A DNA stretch of 64,000 nucleotides, taken from positions 124,001 through 188,000 of the forward strand of contig NZ_PYWA01000002.1 in NCBI RefSeq assembly GCF_003056335.1, written 5' to 3'. The notes below the pieces were generated by a model. It was not told the DNA's origin, ran no database searches, and saw only the letters and a list, made by a program, of their open reading frames with translations. Shown piece by piece: positions 1 to 7,915 of this stretch; within the stretch, counting starts at the first letter, position 1; every line of letters begins with the position of its first letter. Source of the DNA: Paracoccus indicus (lineage in GTDB: Bacteria > Pseudomonadota > Alphaproteobacteria > Rhodobacterales > Rhodobacteraceae). The translations under genes were made by a program, and so were the position numbers.

Positions 1-221
1 ATCATCCCGGCCACGAAGGCGCCGATGATCAGCGGAAAGCCAAGCGCATAGGCCAGCACGATGCCGGGCAGGACGGCGTGGCTGATCCCATCGCCCATCA
101 GCGCCCAGCCTTTCAGGACCAGAAAGCAGCTCAGCAGGGCGGCAGGTATCGCGACGATGACGGCGATCATCAGCGCGTCGGTCATCACCGGAAAGCTGAA
201 GGGCAGAAGCAGCGCGTTCAT
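1..221 (-). CDS. sitD: Metal (Mn/Fe) ABC transporter permease SitD, partial (3' end outside window)
   Basis: The first 73 residues of an inner-membrane permease are visible; the rest lies beyond base 1. It begins MNALLLPFSF and shows two hydrophobic segments plus the stretch LKGWALMGDGISHAVLPG, which closely matches the same region of the permease encoded just upstream. That stretch is typical of ABC-3 family metal permeases (SitC/SitD, MntB, ZnuB). The ATG overlaps the sitC stop in an ATGA, so translation is probably coupled. It should form the membrane channel with SitC for periplasmic Mn or Fe delivered by SitA. The metal is inferred from the neighbouring Mur-type regulator and from SitA. 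Confidence 0.85.
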   Translation of the reverse strand, partial: MNALLLPFSFPVMTDALMIAVIVAIPAALLSCFLVLKGWALMGDGISHAVLPGIVLAYALGFPLIIGAFVAGM

Positions 222-1078
222 GGGTGACCCTCGATTGCGGCGCGGGCGCGGCGGCGGGATGCGCGCAGCCCGTGGGTGGGGGCAAAGACGAAGGCGGCAA
301 GGAACAGCAGCGTCTGCAGCGTCACGATGATGCCCCCCGGCGCGCCATCGAGGAAGAAGCTGGCATAGGCCCCGATGGCCGAGGTCACCGTCCCGATGGC
401 GACCGACAGCATGATCAGCCGCGGAAAGCGGTCGGTCAGCAGATAGGCCGTGGCCCCCGGCGTCACCACCAGCGCGATGACCAGAAAGGCGCCCACCGTC
501 TGCATCGCCGCCACGGTGGATGCGGCCAAAAGGGTGAAGAACAGCGCCTTCAGTCGTGCGGGGTGCAGGCCGATGGTGCGGGCGTGGCTTTCGTCGAAGA
601 AGACGACCATCAGGTCGCGCCATTTGGCCAGCAGGATGACCAGGGATATGCCCCCGATCAGCGCCAATTGCATGATGTCGGAGGGGGCGATGGCAAGGAT
701 GTTGCCCATGGTGATGGCCTGAATATCGACCGCCACTGGGTTCAGCGATGCCATGAACAGCCCGATGCCGAAGAAGCCGGTGAAGATCAGGCCGATCACC
801 GCGTCCTGTTTCAGCCCCGTGCGGGTGTTCAGAAACAGCATCGCCAGCGCCGCCAGCCCGCCCGACAGAAACGCCCCAAGCGCGAAGGGCAGGCCCAAAA
901 TATAGGCCCCGGCCACACCCGGCACGATGGAATGGGACAGGGCGTCGCCGATCAGGCTCCAGCCTTTCAGCATCAGATAGGCCGAGAGGAAGGCGCAGAC
1001 GCCGCCCACCAGGGCCGAAACCCAGATCGCCGTTGCCATGTAGCCATAGGTGAAGGGGGTCAGCAGGATGTCCAGCAT
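218..1078 (-). CDS. sitC: Metal (Mn/Fe) ABC transporter permease SitC
   Basis: A 286-residue ABC-3 family permease with about eight hydrophobic segments. The conserved segment LKGWSLIGDALSHSIVPG lies near residues 38-55, and the coupling region around FFDESHARTIGLHP near residues 160-175 is typical of MntB/SitC/ZnuB proteins. The C-terminal tail is short and basic (RASRRRARAAIEG). The gene starts at an ATG sharing one base with the sitB stop (TGATG) and overlaps sitD by four bases, so it is the third gene of a tightly coupled sitABCD operon. Manganese is the more likely substrate given the neighbouring Mur-like regulator, but iron cannot be excluded from sequence alone. Confidence 0.88.
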   Translation of the reverse strand: MLDILLTPFTYGYMATAIWVSALVGGVCAFLSAYLMLKGWSLIGDALSHSIVPGVAGAYILGLPFALGAFLSGGLAALAMLFLNTRTGLKQDAVIGLIFTGFFGIGLFMASLNPVAVDIQAITMGNILAIAPSDIMQLALIGGISLVILLAKWRDLMVVFFDESHARTIGLHPARLKALFFTLLAASTVAAMQTVGAFLVIALVVTPGATAYLLTDRFPRLIMLSVAIGTVTSAIGAYASFFLDGAPGGIIVTLQTLLFLAAFVFAPTHGLRASRRRARAAIEGHP

Positions 1079-1941
1079 CAGCGCGGTCCCCCCGCGCGGT
1101 GGTGCTGGTCGTCGTAGAAGATCAGCGGGCGTTCGTCATCGGTGAAGACATCGACGTTGCGTGCGTCTTCATCCTGATGCAGGTCGGTGCCGCCCAGAAC
1201 GAAATGGCGCAGCACGCCGCCAAAGGCGATGCGCAGGTTTTCCGGCGTGAAGGTGGTCTCGGTCGGCCCCGACGCCAGCACGGTGCCTTTGACCAGCACG
1301 ACGCGGTCGCAATATTCCGGAACCGAGCCGAGGTCGTGGGTCGATACCAGCATCACCCGGCCTTCGTCGCGCATCTGGCGCAGCAGGGCGATGATCGCCT
1401 GCTCGGTCTGGACGTCGACGCCGGTGAAGGGTTCGTCCAGCAGGATGACGCGGGCCTCTTGCGCCAGGGCGCGGGCCAGGAAGACGCGCTTTTTTTGACC
1501 GCCCGACAGTTCGCCGATCTGGCGGTGACGGTATTCGCTGATGCCCACGCGGGCCATGGCTTCGTCGACGGCCTTGCGGTCGGCGGGCTTTGCGCGGCGC
1601 AGGAAGCCCATGTGGCCGTATCGGCCCATCATCACCACATCCTCGACCAGGACCGGAAAGGACCAGTCGACCTCCTCGGCCTGGGGGACATAGGCCACAA
1701 GGTTCTGCGCCAGCGCCTGTCGCACGGGCAGCCCCATGATCCGCACCAGCCCCGAGGCATGCGGCAGCAGGTCCATCAGCGCCTTGAACAGCGTCGATTT
1801 TCCCGCGCCATTGACGCCCACCAGCGCGGTGACGGACCCTTGCGGCACCTCGAAGCTGGCATCGCCAAGCGCGGTGTGACCGTTGCGATAGGCGACGGTC
1901 AGGTCGCGCACCTGCAGGCCCAATGTGTCGGCGTCAATCAT
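1078..1941 (-). CDS. sitB: Metal (Mn/Fe) ABC transporter ATP-binding protein SitB
   Basis: A 287-residue ABC ATPase that powers the SitC/SitD channel from the cytoplasmic face. Walker A is GVNGAGKST (about residue 42), the signature is LSGGQKKR (about 145), Walker B is [12 protein letters not shown] (about 165) and the switch histidine lies in STHDL. The start MIDADTLGL was chosen because upstream in-frame sequence lies inside sitA and does not resemble an ABC protein; it overlaps sitA by eight bases. The C-terminus carries an acidic, His-containing tail (LHQDEDARN ... DDQHHRAGG) beyond the normal ATPase fold, which could bind metal, although that is only a guess. Confidence 0.9.
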   Translation of the reverse strand: MIDADTLGLQVRDLTVAYRNGHTALGDASFEVPQGSVTALVGVNGAGKSTLFKALMDLLPHASGLVRIMGLPVRQALAQNLVAYVPQAEEVDWSFPVLVEDVVMMGRYGHMGFLRRAKPADRKAVDEAMARVGISEYRHRQIGELSGGQKKRVFLARALAQEARVILLDEPFTGVDVQTEQAIIALLRQMRDEGRVMLVSTHDLGSVPEYCDRVVLVKGTVLASGPTETTFTPENLRIAFGGVLRHFVLGGTDLHQDEDARNVDVFTDDERPLIFYDDQHHRAGGPR

Positions 1942-2809
1942 GCTCAAGCCCCGTGACGATGGTTTCGGATGTGACCCGCAGCAGGTCCAGATAGGTGGGC
2001 ACCGGTCCGTCGGCCTCGGACAGGCTGTCGACATAGAGCACCCCGCCGTATTCCGCGCCGGTTTCCTGCGCGATGCGCCGCGCCGGACGGTCCGACACCG
2101 TGCTTTCGGAAAAGATGACCGGCGCCTTGTCCTGGCGGATGTCGTCGATCAGGCGGCGCACCTGCTGCGGCGTGCCTTGCCCATCGGAATTGATCGGCCA
2201 GAGGAACAGCTCCCTCAGGTCGAAATCGCGCGCCAGATAGGAAAACGCGCCCTCGGAGGACACCAGCCAGCGACGATCGGCGGGCAGGGCGCGGGCGCGG
2301 TCGCGCAGAGGGCCGATGGTGTCGGCGATCTGCTGTTTATAGCGGTCGGCATTGGCGCGATATTCGTCGGCATTCTGGGGATCGGCCCCTGCCAGCGCGG
2401 TTGCGATATTGTCGACATAGACCTGCGCCGAATCCAGCGCCATCCAGGCATGGGGGTTCGGCAGCCCGTCGTAATCGCCCCCGCGGATGGAGATCGGCGT
2501 GACCCCCTCCGACAGCGTCGCCACCGGCACATCGCCGATCCGCGCCAGAAAGCGCTGCGCCCAGAGGTCCAGGTTCATCCCGTTGACCAGAATGACATCG
2601 GCATTGGCGATGCCGATGATGTCGCCCGGCGTCGGCTGATAGTTGTGGATGTCGGCCCCCGGCGGCGTGATCGAATTCACCTGCGCCAGATCGCCCGCCA
2701 CGTTGCGGGCCATGTCGGCCAGGATCGTGAAACTGGTGGCGACCTTCAGTTGTTCGGCATGGGCCGTCACGGGCAGGCAAAGCGCAAGGGCGGTCAGGAA
2801 TCGGAACAT
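1934..2809 (-). CDS. sitA: Periplasmic Mn/Fe-binding lipoprotein-family protein SitA (cluster A-I solute-binding protein)
   Basis: A 291-residue exported metal-binding protein. A cleavable signal peptide [18 protein letters not shown] is visible, with no lipobox cysteine. Candidate ligands of the A-I family are the His in [10 protein letters not shown], the His in NPHAWMALD, the Glu in SSEGAFSYL and an Asp in YVDSLSE. A Glu rather than His at the third position and the absence of the His-rich loop of ZnuA favour Mn/Fe over Zn. An AGGAGAA ribosome-binding site precedes the ATG. First gene of sitABCD, divergent from mur, with palindromic operators between them. Upstream in-frame ATGs fall in that operator region or inside mur and were rejected. 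Confidence 0.9.
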   Translation of the reverse strand: MFRFLTALALCLPVTAHAEQLKVATSFTILADMARNVAGDLAQVNSITPPGADIHNYQPTPGDIIGIANADVILVNGMNLDLWAQRFLARIGDVPVATLSEGVTPISIRGGDYDGLPNPHAWMALDSAQVYVDNIATALAGADPQNADEYRANADRYKQQIADTIGPLRDRARALPADRRWLVSSEGAFSYLARDFDLRELFLWPINSDGQGTPQQVRRLIDDIRQDKAPVIFSESTVSDRPARRIAQETGAEYGGVLYVDSLSEADGPVPTYLDLLRVTSETIVTGLEHD

Positions 2810-2834
2810 GGGGTTCTCCTTGTCCTCGCTTATC

Positions 2835-2880
2835 TGCGAATCGTTCGCAACTGTCAACAGTTGCGAACCAGTTGCAACTG
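2835..2880. promoter_or_regulatory. Overlapping palindromic operator array between sitA and mur
   Basis: Three dyads are packed into 46 bases: TGCGAA-TCG-TTCGCA (2835-2849); 10-base arms TTCGCAACTG and CAGTTGCGAA around TCAA (2844-2867); and the perfect 12-mer CAGTTGCAACTG (2869-2880). The array lies 25 bases upstream of sitA on one side and 26 bases upstream of mur on the other, so one regulator could control both. Fur-family regulators bind such AT-centred dyads. Assignment to Mur is an inference from position. Confidence 0.6.
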
Positions 2881-2906
2881 GCGGCTGGCTGCGGCATGAT
2901 GGCGCC

Positions 2907-3320
2907 ATGACGGGACGAGCGACCAGATTGGAAAAAGCACTGCGGCAGGCAGGGGTGCGGGTCACGCGACAGCGGGCTGCATTGCTGCAGGTGATTGCGG
3001 CGGCGGACGACCATCCTGACGCGGCGGAACTGCATGCACGCGCGGTCACGGCAGGGGCGGGGGTGTCGCTGGCCACCGTCTATCGTACACTGACCACGCT
3101 TCAGGCGCAGGGGGTGATCGAGAAACTGGAATTCCAGGGCGAACCCGCAAGGTGGGAGGCTGCCGATCAAAGCCACCACGACCATATGATCGACGTCGAC
3201 AGTGGTGAGGTGATCGAATTCACCAATGACCGCATCGAACGCCTTCAGGCCGAGATCGCCGCCGAGATGGGTTATGACATCGTGCATCACCGGCTGGAAC
3301 TCTATGTCCGGCGGCGCTGA
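2907..3320 (+). CDS. mur: Fur-family manganese uptake regulator (Mur-like)
   Basis: A 137-residue Fur-family repressor. The N-terminal winged helix spans about residues 1-85 (VRVTRQRAALLQ, then VSLATVYRTL), followed by a dimerisation/metal domain with HHDHMIDVDSGEVIEF. Fur and Zur normally have a Cys in the last motif and a second C-terminal Cys pair; here there is no cysteine at all, as in the rhizobial and rhodobacterial Mur branch. The divergent sitABCD operon and the shared palindromes support a Mn-sensing role. Iron-sensing Fur remains possible, since the two cannot be separated without a phylogeny. Its stop is followed immediately by the next gene. Confidence 0.8.
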   Translation: MTGRATRLEKALRQAGVRVTRQRAALLQVIAAADDHPDAAELHARAVTAGAGVSLATVYRTLTTLQAQGVIEKLEFQGEPARWEAADQSHHDHMIDVDSGEVIEFTNDRIERLQAEIAAEMGYDIVHHRLELYVRRR

Positions 3321-3321
3321 G

Positions 3322-3684
3322 ATGCAGGTCTTCGACAAGATCATCTCGGACCGGGGATCGCGCTATGCGGTCTCGGGGGCGGCGGTGGCGGATGCGGCGC
3401 AGGTCAAGCAGGTGCTGGCCGAATTGCGCCGCAACAAGCGCTTCGCCAAGGCAACGCATCACAGCTGGGCGGCGGTGCTGGACGACGGTCCGCTGAAAGA
3501 GGATGACGGCGAAAGCGGCGCGGGGGCGCTGATCCTGCAGATGCTGGAACGGGCCGAGTTGCGAGGTCACGTCGTGATCGTCACGCGCTGGTATGGCGGC
3601 AAGCATCTGGGGGGCGACCGGTTCCGCCATGTGATCGACGCGGTGCGTCACTATCTGCGCGAAACCGGCCAGAAGGACGGGTGA
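3322..3684 (+). CDS. Short YigZ/IMPACT-family protein (UPF0029 domain only)
   Basis: A 120-residue protein matching the N-terminal domain of the YigZ/IMPACT family, seen in the ordered motifs SDRGSRYAV, HHSWAAVLDDG, DDGESGAGALIL and VTRWYGGKHLGGDRF. Full-length YigZ has a further ferredoxin-like C-terminal domain, which is absent. Its biochemical role is unclear; eukaryotic IMPACT binds the translation regulator GCN1. The ATG at 3322 follows the mur stop at once; an in-frame ATG at 3304 overlapping mur is an alternative that adds six residues. Co-transcription with mur is likely. Confidence 0.75.
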   Translation: MQVFDKIISDRGSRYAVSGAAVADAAQVKQVLAELRRNKRFAKATHHSWAAVLDDGPLKEDDGESGAGALILQMLERAELRGHVVIVTRWYGGKHLGGDRFRHVIDAVRHYLRETGQKDG

Positions 3685-3707
3685 CCCCGCGCGGATGTCG
3701 CGGGGTC
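3683..3707. terminator. Hairpin at the convergent junction, no T-tract
   Basis: Nine-base arms GACCCCGCG and CGCGGGGTC enclose a seven-base loop exactly between the stop codons of two convergent genes. Neither side has a run of T, so it is at best a weak intrinsic terminator for both directions. Confidence 0.45.
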
Positions 3708-3715
3708 GAAGCTTG

Positions 3716-4693
3716 TCAGGGTTTGAACATGATCTTGCCGTCGCGACCCGGCGTGGTTGCGGCATCGACGGCATCGGCGGGTTGATCCAGCCCGAATTCG
3801 CCACCCGAGGGCAGTTTCAGCTTGCCGTTCATCACCAGTCCGATCAGTTCGCCGAACATGCGCTGCGCATCCTCGGGCTTGGTGGCGGCCATGACCTTGG
3901 CCCCCCAGAAGCCCTTGACCGTCAGCTGCTTGAAGATCAGCTGGCTGCCCGGCATCTGCAGCGGGTCGCCCGTGGCCGAACCGAAGGTGACCATCAGGCC
4001 ATCCTCGCCCAGCAGCTCGATCAGGCCGGGGACGACATCGCCACCGACGGAATCGATGGCAGCCCTTGCGCCGTCATCGCCGACGATCCGGCGCGCCTGT
4101 TCGATCCAGTCGTCGCTGTCGGTCGAGATGACGTTGGTGATGCCCAGTTGCGCCAGTTCCTCGGCCGCGCCCTGACGGCGGACCAGATTCAGCAGCTTAA
4201 CGCCGCGCGATTCGGCCAGAACGGTCATGATCTTGCCGACCGCGCCATTGGCGGCGGTCTGGATGACCCAGTCGCCAGCCTCGACGTTCAGGAATTCTAG
4301 CAGCGTGATGGCGCTGAAGGGCATGGCGATCAGCTGGGCCGCGGCCTCGTCGGGCATCTCGTCTGGGACGGGTATGGCGCCCGATGCCTTGGCCAGCGCG
4401 TATTCCGCCCACGAACCCTGCAATCCGGCTGCGGCGATACGCTTGCCCTGCAGTTCGGGATCGACGTCGCGCCCCACAGCCTCGACGATGCCCACGGCTT
4501 CGCTGCCACCGGTGGCGGGCAGTTCGGGTTTGACGCCGTATTGCCCCTTGATGGTCCAGAGGTCGTGATTGTGGATGGGTGACATGATGACGCGCATCAG
4601 GACCTGACCGGGACCGGGCTCGGGGCGGTCGGTGTCGGTCAGGCCCAGAACCTTGGCGGGGTCGCCGAACTGGTCGTATCGGATGCTGCGCAT
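3716..4693 (-). CDS. MDR-superfamily zinc-independent oxidoreductase (quinone / 2-enoyl reductase type)
   Basis: A 325-residue medium-chain dehydrogenase/reductase. The N-terminal GroES-like domain (about residues 1-125) contains PIHNHDLWTIKGQYG and GGSEAVGIVEAVG; the Rossmann domain has AANGAVGKIMTVLAESRG near residue 150. The catalytic and structural zinc ligands of alcohol dehydrogenases are missing, which fits quinone oxidoreductases or trans-2-enoyl-CoA reductases of the MECR type. AAAGGA precedes the ATG. An upstream in-frame extension to beyond base 6500 runs antisense to the ABC-F gene and was discarded. Substrate unknown; NADPH use is likely for the family. Confidence 0.8.
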   Translation of the reverse strand: MRSIRYDQFGDPAKVLGLTDTDRPEPGPGQVLMRVIMSPIHNHDLWTIKGQYGVKPELPATGGSEAVGIVEAVGRDVDPELQGKRIAAAGLQGSWAEYALAKASGAIPVPDEMPDEAAAQLIAMPFSAITLLEFLNVEAGDWVIQTAANGAVGKIMTVLAESRGVKLLNLVRRQGAAEELAQLGITNVISTDSDDWIEQARRIVGDDGARAAIDSVGGDVVPGLIELLGEDGLMVTFGSATGDPLQMPGSQLIFKQLTVKGFWGAKVMAATKPEDAQRMFGELIGLVMNGKLKLPSGGEFGLDQPADAVDAATTPGRDGKIMFKP

Positions 4694-5040
4694 GTCATGT
4701 CCTTTCGTGTCTGTTGCTGCAGGGCACTTGGGAAGCATGCGTCCTTTTGGCCAGAGCGGCGCGGTAAATTCGCCGTCACCTTGTGCCGGGCCAGCTTGCG
4801 GGCCTGCAGGTCGGTCAGCTGGCGCAGGATCTGGTCGGGCGCCGCGCCCCGGGCCCGATACTTGCGCCACAGGCGCAGGCATGATGCGGGCGACCACGGC
4901 AGATCGGCATGGGCCACCCAGTGCCGCAAGGGCGGGGGCAGGGCATCGTAATCGGCCATCGGATCGGCGCTTCGGCGCCTGAGGGGCATGGGCACCTGCC
5001 CAAGATTGCCCGAAGGGGTGTTTCTGGTTCGGCTCATCAT
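4639..5040 (-). CDS. DUF6525-type small protein
   Basis: A protein of about 133 residues whose core (GNLGQVPMPLRRRSADPMAD, then DLPWSPASCLRLW and LQARKLARH) resembles the small uncharacterised DUF6525 family that I associate with Rhodobacteraceae. The core is basic and Trp-containing, with no membrane segment. The reading frame continues 55 bases into the 5' end of the following oxidoreductase gene, so the last 18 or so residues are unlike the core and the tail may be read-through without function. Tandem ATGs at 5038-5040 and 5035-5037 are the likely starts; the frame extends further upstream without family resemblance. Function unknown. Confidence 0.6.
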   Translation of the reverse strand: MMSRTRNTPSGNLGQVPMPLRRRSADPMADYDALPPPLRHWVAHADLPWSPASCLRLWRKYRARGAAPDQILRQLTDLQARKLARHKVTANLPRRSGQKDACFPSALQQQTRKDMTCAASDTTSSATPPRFWA

Positions 5041-5140
5041 GCACTCGGTCAAGGTCGCTTGCCTTGTATGAGATAACATAACAATACGCAACTGCGCTTG
5101 TCCCATTGACGACCTGCGCGGCATCGTTCATGCCCCGCAC

Positions 5141-6991
5141 ATGCTGCGTATTGATGACATCACATATAACGTGCAGGGCCGTCCCCTGTTTGTCGGGGCC
5201 TCGGCCTCTATCCCCGAAGGCCACAAGGTGGGCCTGGTCGGGCCGAACGGGGCTGGCAAGACGACGCTCTTCCGGCTGATCCGGGGGCAGCTGGGGCTGG
5301 ATGGCGGGTCGATCAGCCTTCCGTCGCGGGCCCGGATCGGGGGTGTCGCGCAGGAATCGGCGGCCACCGACCGCAGCGTGCTGGAAACCGTGCTGGATGC
5401 GGATGAGGAACGCACCGCGCTGCTGGCCGAAAGCCAGACCGCGACCGATCCCCATCGCATCGCCGACATCCAGACCCGCCTGACAGACATCGACGCATGG
5501 TCCGCCGAGGCGCGCGCCGCGACGATTCTGGACGGCCTGGGCTTTTCGACCACCGACCAGGCGCGACCGACCAGCGACTTCTCGGGCGGGTGGCGGATGC
5601 GCGTGGCGCTGGCGGGGGTCTTGTTCGCGCAGCCCGACCTGCTGCTGCTGGACGAACCGACCAACTATCTGGACCTTGAAGGGGCGCTTTGGCTGGAAAG
5701 CTACCTGGCGCGCTATCCCCATACCGTCATCATCATCAGCCACGACCGCGGGTTGCTGAACCGGGCGGTGGGCCACATCCTGCATCTGGAGAACAAGCAG
5801 CTGACGCTTTACACGGGCGGCTATGACAGCTTCACCCGCATCCGTGCGGAAAAGCGCGCCCTTCAGGCCGCCGAGGCCAAGAAGCAGTCCGAACGCCGCG
5901 CCCATCTGCAAAGCTTCGTCGACCGCTTCGGCGCCACGGCCAGCAAGGCGCGACAGGCGCAGGCACGCGTCAAGATGCTGGCCAAGATGGAGCCGATCAC
6001 CGCCCCCGAGGAAGCCAAGTTCCACCGCTTCACCTTCCCCCAGCCCGAGGAGCTGTCCCCCCCCATCGTAGCGATGGAGGGTGTCTCGGTGGGTTACGGC
6101 GACCGCGCCGTGCTGCAAAAGCTGCATCTGCGGATCGATCAGGACGACCGGATCGCCCTGCTGGGCCGGAACGGGCAGGGCAAATCGACGCTCTCGAAGC
6201 TGCTGGCCGAACGGCTTGGCACCATGTCGGGTCACATCACCCGGTCGAACAAGCTGCGCGTGGGCTATTTCGCCCAGCATCAGGTCGACGAGCTGCATCT
6301 GGACGAAACGCCGCTGGATCACATCCGCAGCCTGCGCCCGAACGAAGGCCAGGCCAAGCAGCGCGCCCGACTGGCCGGCTTCGGCCTGATGGAGGCGCAG
6401 GCCGAAACCCCGGTCCGCCAGCTGTCGGGCGGCCAGAAGGCGCGCCTGTCGTTGCTGATCGCGACCATCGACGCGCCACATCTGCTGATCCTGGACGAAC
6501 CGACCAACCACCTGGACATCGAATCCCGCGAGGCTTTGTCCGAGGCGCTGAACGATTACACCGGCGCGGTGGTGCTGGTCAGCCACGACATGCACCTGCT
6601 GGGGCTGGTGGCCGACCGCCTTTGGCTGGTCAAGGATGGCAACGTCGGCCCCTACGAGGGCGATCTGGACGATTACCGCAAGTTCCTGCTGACGGGCGAT
6701 GCGCCCGCCAAGCCGGTGGCCGAGGCCGCGAAACCGGCCCCCAAGCGCCCCTCGCGCGATGCGATCCTGGCCCTGCGCTCCGAGGTCCGTAAATCCGAGG
6801 AACGCGTTCAGAAGCTGACCGAGATGATGGGCAAGCTGGACGTCAAGCTGGCGGACCCGAACCTTTACAACGACCCCTATGAGGCCAAGAAATGGGGCAG
6901 CAAGCGCACCGAGGCCGTCAAGGCGCTGGCTTTTGCCGAAGAACTGTGGATGACTGCCCTTGAGAAGCTGGATCAGGCTGAAAAGGGCTAG
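5141..6991 (+). CDS. ABC-F family ATPase (YheS/Uup-like)
   Basis: A 616-residue soluble protein with two ABC domains in one chain and no membrane segments, as in translation-associated ABC-F proteins. Domain 1: Walker A GPNGAGKTT (about 33), signature FSGGW (about 146), Walker B DEPTNYLD (about 171). Domain 2: Walker A GRNGQGKST (about 341), signature LSGGQKARL (about 427), Walker B DEPTNHLD (about 450). Between them is an Arg/Lys/Gln-rich linker like the P-site tRNA interaction motif, and the last 75 residues form a probable coiled coil rich in Lys and Glu. YheS-like proteins act on the ribosome; resistance cannot be inferred. ATG at 5141 starts the conserved LRIDDITYNV strand. Confidence 0.88.
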   Translation: MLRIDDITYNVQGRPLFVGASASIPEGHKVGLVGPNGAGKTTLFRLIRGQLGLDGGSISLPSRARIGGVAQESAATDRSVLETVLDADEERTALLAESQTATDPHRIADIQTRLTDIDAWSAEARAATILDGLGFSTTDQARPTSDFSGGWRMRVALAGVLFAQPDLLLLDEPTNYLDLEGALWLESYLARYPHTVIIISHDRGLLNRAVGHILHLENKQLTLYTGGYDSFTRIRAEKRALQAAEAKKQSERRAHLQSFVDRFGATASKARQAQARVKMLAKMEPITAPEEAKFHRFTFPQPEELSPPIVAMEGVSVGYGDRAVLQKLHLRIDQDDRIALLGRNGQGKSTLSKLLAERLGTMSGHITRSNKLRVGYFAQHQVDELHLDETPLDHIRSLRPNEGQAKQRARLAGFGLMEAQAETPVRQLSGGQKARLSLLIATIDAPHLLILDEPTNHLDIESREALSEALNDYTGAVVLVSHDMHLLGLVADRLWLVKDGNVGPYEGDLDDYRKFLLTGDAPAKPVAEAAKPAPKRPSRDAILALRSEVRKSEERVQKLTEMMGKLDVKLADPNLYNDPYEAKKWGSKRTEAVKALAFAEELWMTALEKLDQAEKG

Positions 6992-7104
6992 GCGCTGTTG
7001 CGAAAATGCGCCTATCCCGGATCCTCTCCGCCGGGGCGGTTGTGCCGATGCGGTTTCGACACCTAATAGGGTTCAACGCCCCTTTCAGTTTTTGGAATCG
7101 CCCG

Positions 7105-7845
7105 ATGAAATACGCCCTGGCACTTGCCGTCCTGTTCGCGACCCCACTGCATGCGCAGGACTTTGGTGCCGAGGGCGGTCGCACCTTCTCGGCCGAGATG
7201 GGGCTGGGCGTTTCCTACGGACCGGATTATCCCGGGTCCGACGATGGCGAGGCTGGCCCCTGGATCATCTGGCGCAATGCCGGTTTCGGCACGCGGGGCG
7301 GTGATCAGGCGCAGGGCTTCTCGATCTCGCCCTCGTTCGGGACCGAAGGCAAGCGCGACAGCGACGACAACGACGATCTGGCAGGTCTGGACGATATCGA
7401 CCGCGCCTATGAACTGGGTCTGCGGGTCAGCTATGGCGTGGGACCGGTCACGGCCTATGGCACCGTGCGCCGTGGCTTTGACGGTCACGAAGGCCTGACG
7501 GGCGAGCTTGGCGCGAAATACCGCACCGAGCTGAGCGACCGCGTCACCCTGTGGTCGGGCGCGCAGATCGGTTATGGCAACGACAAGTACAACGACACCT
7601 ATTTCGGCGTGACGGGCGACGAAAGCGCGGCCAGCGGGTTGGACGCCTATGCGCCCGGCGGCGGCTTCAACGAAGCGGCCATCACCTTCGAGGCGCGCTA
7701 CAAGCTGAACGAAACGACCTCGCTTCTGGGCGAAGTGCGTTACGGCAAGCTGATCGGCGATGCGGCGGATTCGCCCGTCGTGCAGGAGGAATACCAGCCC
7801 TCGCTGCGCTTGGGCGTCACGCGCCGCTTCTCGTTCGGTTTCTGA
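7105..7845 (+). CDS. MipA/OmpV-family outer-membrane protein
   Basis: A 246-residue exported beta-barrel protein. The signal peptide MKYALALAVLFATPLHA precedes the mature start QDFGAEGG. Features of the MipA/OmpV family are the early GLGVSYGPDYPGSDD segment, the WRNAGFGTRGG strand, alternating hydrophobic strands throughout, and a terminal aromatic residue (RRFSFGF), as expected for outer-membrane assembly. MipA interacts with murein-synthesising enzymes in E. coli, but most family members have unknown cargo or role. Upstream ATGs in frame were rejected because they would bury the signal peptide. A strong terminator follows. Confidence 0.82.
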   Translation: MKYALALAVLFATPLHAQDFGAEGGRTFSAEMGLGVSYGPDYPGSDDGEAGPWIIWRNAGFGTRGGDQAQGFSISPSFGTEGKRDSDDNDDLAGLDDIDRAYELGLRVSYGVGPVTAYGTVRRGFDGHEGLTGELGAKYRTELSDRVTLWSGAQIGYGNDKYNDTYFGVTGDESAASGLDAYAPGGGFNEAAITFEARYKLNETTSLLGEVRYGKLIGDAADSPVVQEEYQPSLRLGVTRRFSFGF

Positions 7846-7866
7846 TCAGGCGACATGACGGATGGG

Positions 7867-7898
7867 AACGGGGGCGCCTTGCGGCAGCCCCCGTTTTT
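7867..7898 (+). terminator. Intrinsic terminator downstream of the OmpV-family gene
   Basis: Nine-base arms AACGGGGGC (7867-7875) and GCCCCCGTT (7887-7895) with an 11-base loop, followed by T-rich TTTTTCGTTT. It lies 21 bases after the stop. The minus-strand operon ends just beyond it, but the reverse orientation has no clear T-tract. Confidence 0.8.
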
Positions 7899-7915
7899 CG
7901 TTTCAGCCCCCTCGT

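Noticed and set aside
3716..6595. A very long minus-strand frame of more than 900 codons upstream-extended from the MDR oxidoreductase
   Set aside because: Its 5' two thirds run antisense to the ABC-F gene and have low-complexity composition typical of GC-rich shadow frames; the real gene starts at 4693 with a good RBS.
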